A stretch of 64,000 nucleotides of DNA from Dermatemys mawii (Eukaryota; Chordata; Testudines; Dermatemydidae): positions 51,376,677-51,440,676 of the forward strand of contig ML677326.1 in the NCBI GenBank assembly GCA_007922305.1, written 5' to 3'. The notes below the pieces were generated by a model. It saw nothing but the letters and a program-made list of their open reading frames with translations. It was not told the origin of the DNA and did no database searches. The position numbers were made by a program, and so were the translations under genes. Each line of letters begins with the position of its first letter. Within the stretch, counting starts at the first letter, position 1. Positions 23,815-33,339 of the stretch are shown here, piece after piece.

Positions 23815-25357
23815 CATGGAGAATCAGGGCCACAAATGTGCTCCAGCATGAAGTACACAGGAGTTGATGGATGCTATTGCTCTCTAGAGAGAAAGGTCTA
23901 TTCAGGTAGAGCTTCAATCCAGAAGAAGAAATGTTGACACCTATGCCAACATCACACAGAGCATGGGGGAGAAGGCCTAAACCAGGGACATGAAGCAGTA
24001 CCATGGGAAAATAAAGGAGCTTTGGCAAGTGTACCAGAAGACCAGGGAGGCAAACAGTTGTTCTGGTTCTGCCCCACAGACATGCTGCTGTGGGGTAGAA
24101 CCAGCAAGCATTACCCAAAAATGCTCTGGATATCTCTGAGGAGCCCCAGGTGACTTCAAGCAACAATGAGGAGGACATTGTTGAAGAGCAGGAGAATGTG
24201 AGGTTGGCAGAGGATCCATTCTCTCTGACATCCAAGATCTCTAGGAAGCTTTCATGGAAGAACTCTGCAATCTTTTGCAGGTTTCTGGAAAGATCTGCCT
24301 TATTTTGTCTACCATGTTAGGACACTTTCCCGCACCACTCCAGTTTAACTCTGCTGGCATCATTGCGGCACACAGCGCTGCAGCAAAAGGACAAGGTCTG
24401 TACCCAGACACTTGCAGCATCTGCTCCCTCGTTGCCTCTGTTATCCGCAGGAGAGTGATACGCACATGGTCACTTAGGGGAAATGGGGGAAATTTTCAGT
24501 GCTAGCCCTTAAACCTCAAGCAATTCAACAAGTAGTCTGCTGCCTGTTTGGTGAAATCTGGATCACACAACTACACTTTCCCTAAGGTACCATAGTTGGA
24601 AGGGATCACCCTATTTTGCAAGCAGCACTGAAAAAAAAGGGAGGTGGCAGATTTCTGTTTGTCTCCCCCCAACCCACTGCTGCTTTTGTAAAAAACAGTC
24701 TATTTAGGGGGCTTTACCCTGTTGTCTATCCTCAAATACCATCTAGGTTGCTGGAGGAAAGGTGGCTTTTCTCGAGTTCCAGCCTGAGATCCCAAGGATG
24801 TCTTCACAAAAACATCAGCACAAGTCCTCTCACCTATGCCTCGTGGCCTTACTCACCATAGCTGGAGCAGCAAACAGACTCTTGCAATAGCCAGCGGTTG
24901 TGATTACGTTGTGGCTTGCAGTTAAGTGTTTTCAGGGTATTTTTTTATTAAAAAAATTAACCTTGAACCACCAATAACGCATGCACTGTCAATGCTATCC
25001 TTGTACTTTCATTCCTTTCAGCTGAAATCTTGTACGTCAGCGCATCCTCCATACAGGAATAGAGACTTTCCCAGATTAGAAGGTGTAAAAAGAAGACTCA
25101 GGAGGACATGTTCAGTGAGTTTATGCATGCCTCCAAGAGTGACAAGATGGAGCTCAGACCATGAAGGATTACACTGTCTGAGCACCTGGACTTGGACAGG
25201 GAGCATAGGAGAGCATGCAAGGAACAAGTATGTGCCACGCAGGAAGAGATGCTGCGGATTATGAAGGAGTAATCAGACATGTTCAGGCATTTGATTGAGG
25301 TTCAAGAAAGGCAGCTGGACGCTAGAGACCTTGTGCAGCTTATGCTGTACCTATGAG
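23815..25357 (+). pseudogene. Harbinger ORF1, Myb/SANT-like DNA-binding protein relic
   Basis: Harbinger ORF1 proteins bind the transposon ends and help bring the transposase into the nucleus. In the frame beginning at 23,834 the relic reads 'KCAPA', a stop (23,849-23,851, where the family has the first tryptophan), then 'STQELMDAIAL'. It continues with 'LQSRRRNVDTYANITQSM' and 'KIKELWQVYQKTREANS', the helix pattern of the Myb-like domain of this family. The C-terminal dimerisation-like helix is seen at about 25,237-25,357 as 'EEMLRIMKE', a stop, and 'SDMFRHLIEVQERQLDAR'. The 1.5-kb span exceeds an intronless ORF1; 'cattcctttcag' ending at 25,021 could be the acceptor of an intron. Several stops; dead. 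Confidence 0.65.
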
Positions 25358-25829
25358 TGGTAGCGGTGGTGGCGGCAGTGGCGGGGGAGGGGAGGAGGGA
25401 GAGGTTCAGTATCTCTTGCACTCAACACCAGGGAGGGTACAAGCACCAGAAGGCACCCATTCTCACACCTTTGATTGTTACTGTAGTGCATCTGTCAGCA
25501 AGTTTTCCTTGTTTCTCCCCACATAGTATTATCAACCTGTTTGCTCCAGGTTATCTTACTTTTCTTTGTTGCCTCTATGTGTTTGTGTGCATAATAAAAC
25601 TTCACAGATTGAGGAGAAAGGGCACTATATTCATTCAACAATGAATTGTTGATGCGGTTGGAGTTCACAGGGGAGAAAATGCAATGGAGAGGACAGTTTG
25701 GTAAGGAACAAAACAGATATGTGTCACATTACTCTGGCTCGTTGCTGAAAATGGTTTTCAAAGCCTCATCAAGATGCAGAGTCCCTCAGTGTGCTCTTCT
25801 TATTGCCCTGGTGTCTGGATGCTCAAAAT

Positions 25830-26520
25830 TGCCTACCAGGCAATCTGTCTCAACCCCGCACGCCAACAGAAATTTTCTCCCCTTGTTTCACAGATATTAT
25901 GGAGCACACAGTAAGCAGCAATAACAATGGGGATATTGCATTCACTGAGCTCTAACCTCGTAAATAAACAATGCGAGTGACCTTTTAAATATCTAAAGGC
26001 ACATTTCACCACAATTCTGTACTTGCTCAACCTCTGGTTGAACTGGTCCTAACTACTGTCCCGTCTGTCGGTGTTTGGCTTCATAAACCATGGGAGCAAG
26101 GAGTAGGCTGAGTCTTCCAGGATCATGATTGGCTTTTCAATAACACCAATGATTATTTTTCACTCTGGAAAGAAAGTCCATACTTGAAGCTTTCTGAACA
26201 GACCCATGTTCCTAAAGATGAGTGTGTCATGCACCTTTCCCAATTGTTCCATATTGATGTTGGTGAAACAGCCCCTGTGATCCATCAATGCTTGCCACAC
26301 CATTGAAAAGTACCCTTCAGTTTATGAACTCTTTGGCAAGGTGTTCGAGTGCCAGGATACGGATATGCATTTGGTTTATCGCCCCACCGCAGTTAGGGAA
26401 CCTAGTCATGGAAAGAACATACACTATGTCCTGCACATTGCCCAGCATCACTCCCCTTCTTAGCAGGTCTGATAATGGCCCTGCTGTGACATTCCACTGG
26501 TGTTATCTGGACCAGTAAGC
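25830..26520 (-). pseudogene. Harbinger DDE transposase (DDE_4-type) relic
   Basis: On the minus strand the N-terminal catalytic block reads 'FPNCGGAINQMHIRILALEH' (family GAIDGTHI): the first catalytic Asp is Asn (codon 26,374-26,376). Downstream 'DHRGCFTNINMEQLGKVHD' and 'MILEDSAYSLLPWFMKP' keep the second Asp (codon 26,112-26,114). The last block, 'RIVVKCAFRYLKG' (family VVECAFGRLKG), has the third acidic residue changed to Lys (26,004-26,006), then 'NIPIVIAAYCVLHNICE'. A stop precedes 'KIIIGVIEK', and the first block is in a different frame from the others. It therefore carries two catalytic substitutions, a nonsense mutation and a frameshift. It is related to the gene family of vertebrate HARBI1. 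Confidence 0.85.
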
Positions 26521-26524
26521 TGCT

Positions 26525-26760
26525 AGGTCATTTCAGTCCTTGACTCTGGGAGCCAGCCTTACCCTGCCCTGCTGTGAGAACCCCCACTCCTGGGCTGTTC
26601 ACATACAGCCTCTAGCATCTAAGCTGCTCCCAGCTACCGCTGCTTGGATTTTGCAATTGAATGATACTAGCCGTAATAACCTCCATTTGCAGTGTCCAGT
26701 TATGCCTGTTGTATGCTGCAAGCTTACGAGTTCATCAATTTAGCAAAGAAATTGATACGT
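26525..26760. mobile_element. Possible LTR fragment inside the Harbinger right end
   Basis: The block 'ccctgccctgctgtgagaac' through 'cttacgagttcatcaattta' resembles an ERV LTR that I recall as frequent in turtle sequence. Its presence would explain the extra distance between the transposase 5' end and the right terminus. No clean ends are visible. Confidence 0.3.
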
Positions 26761-27348
26761 ACCAGGCTTGTCGCTAAAAGCTGTGTAGTGTAGACAAGCC
26801 CTGAGATAACTCAATACAATCATTCCCATGCCCCTCAGGCACAGCAAACTGCTTAAAAAAACCTACCATGAGGCTGCTTTCTCCCTTCAGTGGTTTACCT
26901 AAGCAACAATTCATCTTTCACAGAAATTCTGCCCTTGCTCTCTTCATGTTGTTTGCGCTAATTAAATATTTTGCTGAGCAGCAACACACTCTTTCTGGGT
27001 TTCAGTTAAGTCCAGAACCATCTTTGGGACGACTGACAAATCCCCAACCAGCATAAGCTGAGAGGCACCTTCTCGTTGAGTACACTTTCCCTCTCTGCCT
27101 TTCTCAACAGACAAAAGACTGGATATGCATTCTCCCTCAGCAGGCACACTAAACAATTGGAGAAATTCTCTCCCTGGTCCCAGCAGGCAGAGCTGTTTAG
27201 AGACAACTATTTGGAGAGTGGGATAACTTCCTCATGGGCAAGTCATTTCCCTTAACAGACACAGGCTTAGGAACATTTCCTTCCTTGTACTATTCTCTAC
27301 ACTGGTAGCAGATAAGGCATAGGGAATACATTCATACTTCTCCTGTGA

Positions 27349-27759
27349 CTAGGTTATAATATTAACTTGACTGAACATAGCTTTAATATAATTCCTAATC
27401 AAAATATCTGCAGAAATCAAATTTCTGATATCCTCTACCATAACATCAAATTCCTTCCACTTAAAGTGGATTTTAGCCAAAGGCACTCTCATAAAATACT
27501 CAGAAAGGGCTACAATATTTACAGTCTCCTCTGGAAAATAATGTTCCTCCACAGCAAGGCTTTCTTTAAGTAAAGTAATATCAGTTGTGGTGTCCCTCCA
27601 TGTCAAACACCTTTTTCCATTAATTTCTGCACTGCCAATGAATTCCTTGTTATTATTCCCATAGTTAATCTGAGTGATGAAGCTAACTTCGTCTGAGAGC
27701 ACAATAACAGCACTTGCACACAAAGTGGCAGTGTTGGGGTTTATCTGGTCACCTTCCAT
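27349..27759 (-). pseudogene. Ty3-like retropepsin relic
   Basis: A 136-codon open frame. The flap and active-site region reads 'NGKRCLTWRDTTTDITLL', where the family has an RDTG(T/A)DITL pattern. The aspartate is kept but the invariant Gly of the DTG triad is Thr. It is followed by 'EETVNIVALSEYFMRVPLAK', and by 'LISADILIRNYI' where the C-terminal (D)VLLGND pattern belongs. Upstream frames on the same strand hold gag. The protein would cleave Gag-Pol in an active element. The frame is still open over the whole domain, but the active-site change argues against activity. Confidence 0.7.
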
Positions 27760-28072
27760 GCTTATAGAATTAGAATTTGTTAGGGTGCATTGTGAGGTCT
27801 AATTAATTTTTAAACATGTGGACAATCTGACTTGATATGACCAGCGCTACCGACTGCACAAGTGAGAGACCACTTTTCTCCTCTTAAAGTAAAAAGTTTT
27901 ATGTTCTGAAATCCCATGAGCTTTTCTAACAGAAATGAGAATAGACTTATTTTGCTCCCTTATGCTTTGGTTTAGACTTTTCATGATTTCTATTCTCTAG
28001 AAAGCATCAGCAATTTCTGCAGTTATTAAGACTGAATCATGTTCTCTGTCACCTATAGCTGCCTGCATATTT

Positions 28073-28264
28073 TCAGGAGCAATGTTCAATAATTGTTCCA
28101 AAGTAATTAAGCCCAAGTTTATCAAAATTTCCATAAGCTTTTGCTCCCATAACCCACTTTTCTACCAAACTCTTCAATTTATGAGCATATTCCACAAAAG
28201 TACAATCATTAAATGTTTTAAAATTTCTAAATTTTAAACTGTAAGATTCCAGAGTGACCTTCAC
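28073..28264 (-). pseudogene. Gag relic with SCAN-like helix region
   Basis: The minus-strand frame includes 'FVEYAHKLKSLVEKWVMGAK', then 'GNFDKLGLNYFGTIIEHC'. The spacing (aromatic-x-L-x-x-L-x-x-W ... L-x-x-L-x-x-E/F-x-x-I/L) is that of the SCAN/capsid C-terminal domain of Gmr1-like Ty3 elements, the group from which vertebrate SCAN domains are thought to derive. The expected 'EQFL' is altered to 'NYFGTII'. Upstream on the minus strand lies the glutamine/lysine-rich part of gag (28,425-28,778). A frameshift separates the two. Confidence 0.6.
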
Positions 28265-28424
28265 ACAGAATCTTTAAATGTTACAGAATCCAAAGCTCCT
28301 CATCCCCCAACTCATTAAGTACCTGTCTGGCCTTTTGAGTCAATCTGATTAGTAGGATAGCCATTTGCTATTCATCTGCAACCTTTTGAAGAGTACATAG
28401 GCACTCAAAGTTAGACAAATTCTT

Positions 28425-28778
28425 CTATATTTTTAGTATTTTTATAAATGGGACAAATCCTTTCCCAAATTTTGATATTGTGGCACGGAGGTGGAGTTTC
28501 TGGCTGTGGCAGATTCTTCTGCTCTTCCAGGACTTAGAACTGATGGTTGGCAGCTTCCACCTGTTTTTGATCCGATTCTCTTTCAGCTTTGATTTTTTTT
28601 TTTTCATGCTCCCACTTCTGCTTGTCTGCCAGCCTTTGCATTCTACTTGCTTCTGCTGTAACTGCATCTGGCTAGGGAAGGATGGAACCTCTGCTTTCTG
28701 GTTGCTGGTCAACAGCAGATTTTTCAATTGTTGAGCTGGGGCTTCTGTCTTAAAAGGTAACTCCTTTTCTAAGCACAA
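28425..28778 (-). pseudogene. Gag N-terminal charged, coiled-coil-like relic
   Basis: A 117-codon frame begins 'MCLEKELPFKTEAPAQQL' and continues with a Q/K/E/R-rich stretch, as in the N-terminal half of turtle Ty3-like gag. It ends shortly before the SCAN-like part in another frame. No enzyme motifs are present. The call depends on position relative to the gag-pro remnants and composition. Confidence 0.5.
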
Positions 28779-28959
28779 GTCTTCAAGGGCTTTTCTGTCA
28801 AGCCCCTCATATGATTGTGGTTAACTCATAACTAATCTTTAACCATTAAAACTCGTAATATCAAAATTAAATTTTGAATAGCATGGGGTTCCGATCCAAA
28901 GTTCTGACCTAGTTTTGTTGATCCTAACCAGACTATGCCAAATGTGATGAAGCCTTACT

Positions 28960-30070
28960 GGGAATACCAGATTCAGGACAAACTGCTGAGATATAGGGTA
29001 GACTCTCCACAAAGTGGTGGTTATTCTCTCATTAGATTATACCATGCCAGTAACAAAAATAAACTTCTGTCTCACAACACTGGTTAACAAGAAGTCAAAG
29101 TTGCAGTCTCCTTAGGCATTCCAGCCCTTATTTCACATCCAGACACTGGCCTCTATGAGTGGTTACTAAAAATCTATTTAATTAAATATAGGGTCCTTCT
29201 AATCCCAAGAGATCAACCACATAGTCAGGTCAATATACGACTCAGACCTTGCCCAATAATCATGCTGCTTCCAATAATTTAGTAACTAAAATCTAAAGAT
29301 TTACTAATAAAAGAAAAGAAGAAGAGAGTTAAAAATGGTTAATGTATCATATACATACAATAATTGAAAAGTTCTTATATCAGGTTTGAGCAGTGATGTT
29401 ATAGATGGCTGGTTTGTAAAGTCTCTCTGATAACGTTCAACAGACTGGAAGGTCCTCAGTCCATCGTTCAATATGCTCTGTTTAGTTGTAACTCCACAGA
29501 ATCTGTGCAGGAAAGAGGTAAAATCCCAGAGGTCTTTTCTATCCTTTGCCATGGGACTGGAAATTCACTGGTTCAAACACAACTCACAGCCTCTGTTTGC
29601 TGAAAGCTACTGCTCTAAGATGGAGTCCAGGGTCACATGAGCATATCACATGTCCTTTGTGCTTTGATAACTGCCAGAGGCAGCTATTTCCCATATCTGC
29701 GCTGAGAGGTCCACAGGAGGCTTACTGGGCAGGATGAGTCTCTTCTATAGCCCACTATTAGAGTGAAGTATCCTTAATGGGGCATTAAGCCTGAATAGTT
29801 TGTTCACAATGAGCTGGCTAGAGTGGATGTTACCTCAGGAACACCCACATTTGGGATATACAAACTTAGCTCATATTTATAACTTCAAATACAATTATTA
29901 TACATTGATTTAAACAGGATAATCTTATTTAGCAAATCATAATTTTTCCACTGACGTCTTACAGGACGTACTTTGTACAAGATTTGTCGCAATTGTCTAA
30001 CTGGCAATATCAATTTTATAAATGGCCATATTTAAGTCATACAGCACCACAGGGTTGTTTCGGGGATTTG
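28960..30070 (-). mobile_element. Putative LTR and leader of the Ty3-like element
   Basis: Blocks such as 'ttccagcccttatttcacat', 'ccagacactggcctctatga', 'atcatgctgcttccaataat' and 'gatggagtccagggtcacat' match a turtle LTR family from memory. Position and orientation fit a 5' LTR upstream of gag. TG/CA ends and a 4-6 bp duplication were not identified. Frames at 29,304-29,552 and 29,546-29,737 are chance frames in it. Confidence 0.45.
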
Positions 30071-30079
30071 TTAACTTCA

Positions 30080-31200
30080 CTATTTACAAGGCACAGTCTG
30101 CTCATTCCCTTCTTATATGGAGGAAGAGAAAGAAGCACAGCTTGCAAAATTCCCCCAATATTTGACTGCCCAAAAGAATAAGCCCGGTTTCTCAGGGGTA
30201 GGGAGAACTTGTGCCATTAGACCTTTAAATCCATGTATATTAAATGTACATTGGCACATCTTCACTCTCTCATATAAATCAGTTATGTCCTTAGTCAAAT
30301 CTTTCCTCTAAAAAACATTAATTCTACCTCCTCAAAATTAATTTTCAACTTTGCCCAGTCATGTCAAGGCTGTACAATTAACTTTGTTTCCAACACACCA
30401 ATCTATCCCATTCTCCAAATAATTTTCTCCATCTGTACTCTGCTGCCCTCAACCTTCCAGGTTCTCCTCTCCACTTAGGCCCTTTGGTACTCACTCTCTC
30501 TTTCCATCCTCTGATATATTCAGCAGCTCCAGGCACTGCTCATATTCTTCCCCTTACATACTCAATGAAAGAGCAACAATAATGTATTCACTCTGTCTCC
30601 TATCTCCTTCCTCTACTTCACAGAAGTAGTAAGGACTATCTGGATACAATACCTCCCCGTGCCCCAACATTTCTGTGGGTGGAGACGGGGGTTGATTGGA
30701 CCAGCAGGAAAAATAGAAATCCTGGGGTTCTAAGATGGGAGGGATTGTCAGGCATGGCTCCTTTGGGGGCCTTCTCCTCTTTTATCCCTACCTACAATGC
30801 ATGGAGACCCTGCCTGAGAACAAGGGTGAGAGGAGATTGTCTTTTACTCCGCTGCCCTTGGCTAGGCTAGCACATGTTGGGGCAGTGTTGTAAGAGGGAA
30901 GGAAGGGAGAGTTGACTGTACCTTGCATCCTTCCCTTCCTTTAGGCTAAGCCGTCATCATTTGCACCAGGGATTCTGAACTACCTTCTGTACCCTGTAAA
31001 GGAAGTGTAGATTGTACTGCATTTCAAAGATACTCTGGTTCTGACTGAGTACCAGTTTTTGGAATCAGGGAGACAGAAAAGGTGCCTGTTGTGTTTTTCT
31101 TGCATTTCTTACAGTATCATGGAGGCCTGGTTTTAGGTTAATTACAAGTAAAGATAGGATTTAAAAGTTATAAATTTATAAATGAGTTTGTAATTCTGTC
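30080..31200. other. No gene seen
   Basis: Nothing is recognised apart from opposed short frames at 30,113-30,298 (-) and 30,117-30,311 (+), which are mutual shadows of under 66 codons. The 63-codon frame at 30,679-30,870 has no motif. Confidence 0.45.
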
Positions 31201-31800
31201 ACAATCTGTGACTGGTGACCAGTGGAGGTAAGACGCTTAAAGGCGCCAGCTCCCAGACATAATATCAGATATGGGAATATCTAGTGGACCTTTTTATGCT
31301 TACATCTTTATAGACTGAAATACCCTTCATATATACTCTCATTCCCATGCAAGGGGAGGAGACAAAAGGATTCAGAAGTGAGTGTCATGACAGGGACATG
31401 GGAGCTCTGACCTAGTCGTCAGATCAGGAGTGAGCCAGGTCAGCTACCAGGAGGTAGGAGTCCAAGACAGGCTAGGGGGAAAACCAGGAGTCAGGTGTCA
31501 GGTTACCAGAGTCAGGTAGTGAGTACAGGTAGTTCAAGGGAAGCAGTTCAAATCAGGGGAAACAGTTCCTGTTCCTGAGCGTGGTTTAAATAGAAATTGG
31601 GAACTAACCAGATCCCAGGACTGAAGTCCACTCTAAGAATTCAGTTTCTATTTTGGCAACAGCTAGCAGTTCAGTAGGTGACTTACAGAATTTACTAGGT
31701 TCCCTATGGGTCATGTGGACCAGAGTTCAAGACTTGTGGTCTCTGATAGTGGGCTAAGTCCCAGGACTGAAGTGGGCAGGGGGATTACCTTGAATACTGG
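31200..31800. repeat. LTR-like repeat region rich in 'caggagtcag' words
   Basis: Reiterated short words (gtcag, aggagtcaggtgtcaggtta) between 31,370 and 31,560 resemble the U3 or leader of a turtle LTR element. No ends were defined and there is no coding frame. Confidence 0.3.
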
Positions 31801-32027
31801 TTATTTGGCAAGACAGCTGTTTAACACTAGATTCAAATAAATGTGTGTTTTTTGGGTGGAGGTATTAGTGCCTTCCCCATTAAAGTTAAAACTTAAAAAA
31901 GCAGTGTAGTGAGGCGGTGTGGTTCCCTGACACCCCACAAAAAGAGGAGGCCCTCTGGACACCAGAGTGGGCGGAGCCAGGGAGCTATGAGCCCGCCCCC
32001 CCAGAGGGTGAGGCATTTCCCCGGAAG

Positions 32028-32033
32028 TATAAA
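32028..32033 (+). promoter_or_regulatory. TATA box of the LTR-like unit
   Basis: 'agtataaaggccc' follows a GC-rich stretch ('gcccgcccccccagagggtg'). The spacing and context suit a pol II promoter in U3. Activity is unknown. Confidence 0.4.
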
Positions 32034-32493
32034 GGCCCAACATCAGAGCTCACTGAGAGAGTAGTTGTTGGGGAGGCCAGATGCCTCCAGCCTAGCTTGT
32101 GACTGGGAAACCCCAGCAGCCCATGGTAAACCTGAGGACTGGACCAACCTGCCCTATGTTAGCTACCCAGATTTGTTGCTGAGCCTGTCCTACACCAGCT
32201 ACCCAAAGGAATTCACGGTGCTGGACCCCTTCAGGACACCACCCCAACCCAGGTACCTCAAGAGGGTGAGTCTGGATGTAGCCCGGGGACAGCTGACCTG
32301 GGAGCAGCACAGCCAGAACCCATGTCAGTGTGTTGCATCTAAGATCCCCACTGACTCAGCAGTGGGTCTTCTGCTGCTGCTAAGGCCCCGGGCTGGGACA
32401 CAGTTTAGTGGGAGTGCCTGTGTCCCACCCTGCCACCCAAACTCGTGGGTGGCAGTCTCCCCCTCTCCCAGGCCCTTTGGATCTTAAGGCCCA

Positions 32494-32720
32494 GGCCTAA
32501 TGTTTATATACTGTTGTTGCTCAGTCCCCGCTTGAGGGCCTAAGCTCCTGCCTTACCATTGCCCCACCCTGAGCTAGCGTCTGGGCTTAATGTTTATATA
32601 CTATTGTTGCTTAGTCCCTGCCTAAGGGCCTGAATGCCTGACTAACCCTTGCTCTGCCCTGACCTAGGGCCTGGACATACTGTGTTTGTTTCTGCCCTGA
32701 CTCCTGTAGCCTAACTAATT
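32494..32720. repeat. 90-bp tandem repeat, about 2.4 copies
   Basis: Unit 1 starts at 32,494 ('ggcctaatgtttatatactg') and unit 2 at 32,584 ('ggcttaatgtttatatacta'). A decayed third starts near 32,674 ('gacatactgtgtttgtttct'). Each carries 'ttgttgct(c/t)agtccc' and a 'ccctga' end. It lies inside the LTR-like unit. Confidence 0.85.
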
Positions 32721-33339
32721 CTCCACAAGACATATTCCTGAGTATAGTGAGACGGTCTGATTCCCCGCCACCCCGGAAAGAGACAAACCCCAGCTAACCT
32801 CTCTACAAGCAGACTAAAGCTATTAAACTCCATTCTGTAATATTTTTACTTTCGCCTTCTTCTGAAGGCCCTTTGTAGTCTCTTCTCCTAGCCACTCCAA
32901 TTTTCACAGCCTGTGTAAGCCACCCCTAATAAGGAGGCATGTAAGTCGTTTCATCTCCAGCAGTTTGCAGATTCTGTCTTGTAAACTGCTTAATGGCCAG
33001 TAGAACTTGTTCATTTTTTTATTTTGCAGTTTACCTCATTTGGATAAATATTAAGTGCATTTTACATTGAGTGAACATGGAGTAGCAACATTCCAGATGG
33101 TCAGTTTGAAAGTAAATCTACCAGAGAAAGTGGTAGATGTATGGTTATAGGCAATTTGATTGCATTTTAAGACTGTCACTGCTGATGAAGTGGTAATTAG
33201 ATGATTTATATTGGTAATCAAAAGTTCTGTTGCTTATTGTTTTTGAGCATTACCCTGATTTTGCAAATTTACTGAATAAGATTAGATAGGAAGCTGACAC
33301 GAGAGTTCTGTTTCAAACAGTTCTTTGGCTTTAGTCAGA

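Larger units (their letters stand above)
23086..26801. mobile_element. Decayed autonomous PIF/Harbinger transposon
   Basis: The outer ends are an inverted pair, 'ggcctggtccacact' at 23,086 and 'gtgtagacaagccc' at 26,801 (inverted: gggcttgtctacac), flanked by TAA and TGA, close to the 3-bp TWA duplication of Harbinger. Inside are the two genes this superfamily carries. A Myb/SANT-like ORF1 lies on the plus strand and a DDE transposase on the minus strand, so they converge. At 3.7 kb it is the right size for an autonomous element. Both genes are broken. A hAT MITE lies inside at 23,166-23,288, and a possible LTR fragment lies at 26,525-26,760. Confidence 0.8.
26810..30070 (-). mobile_element. 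Ty3-like LTR retroelement, 5' half, antisense
   Basis: Read on the minus strand, the order is an LTR-like leader of about 1.1 kb (28,960-30,070), a gag relic with SCAN-like homology (28,073-28,790), a retropepsin relic (27,349-27,759) and a non-coding stretch to about 26,810. RT, RNase H and integrase are absent, so the copy is truncated within or before pol. It abuts the Harbinger element at 26,801. The family is abundant in turtles (memory). The exact LTR ends were not resolved. Confidence 0.6.
31906..32782 (+). mobile_element. LTR-like unit bounded by a direct repeat
   Basis: A motif at 31,906-31,946 ('tagtgaggcggtgtggttcc' onward) recurs at 32,742-32,782 ('tagtgagacggtctgattcc' onward), matching at about 25 of the first 30 positions. 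A TATAAA box lies at 32,028-32,033 after a GC-rich stretch. This is the layout of an LTR U3 promoter followed by a second, truncated repeat start 836 bp on. The frame at 32,065-32,487 (140 codons) has no domain. A SINE-like composite is an alternative. Confidence 0.45.

Noticed and set aside
25833..26030. Domesticated HARBI1-type host gene
   Set aside because: Transposon termini are present, the frame is broken and two catalytic residues are changed; there is no sign of retained coding function.
32065..32487. 140-codon plus-strand frame
   Set aside because: It sits inside the LTR-like unit just after its TATA box, has no domain, and looks like a GC-rich chance frame.
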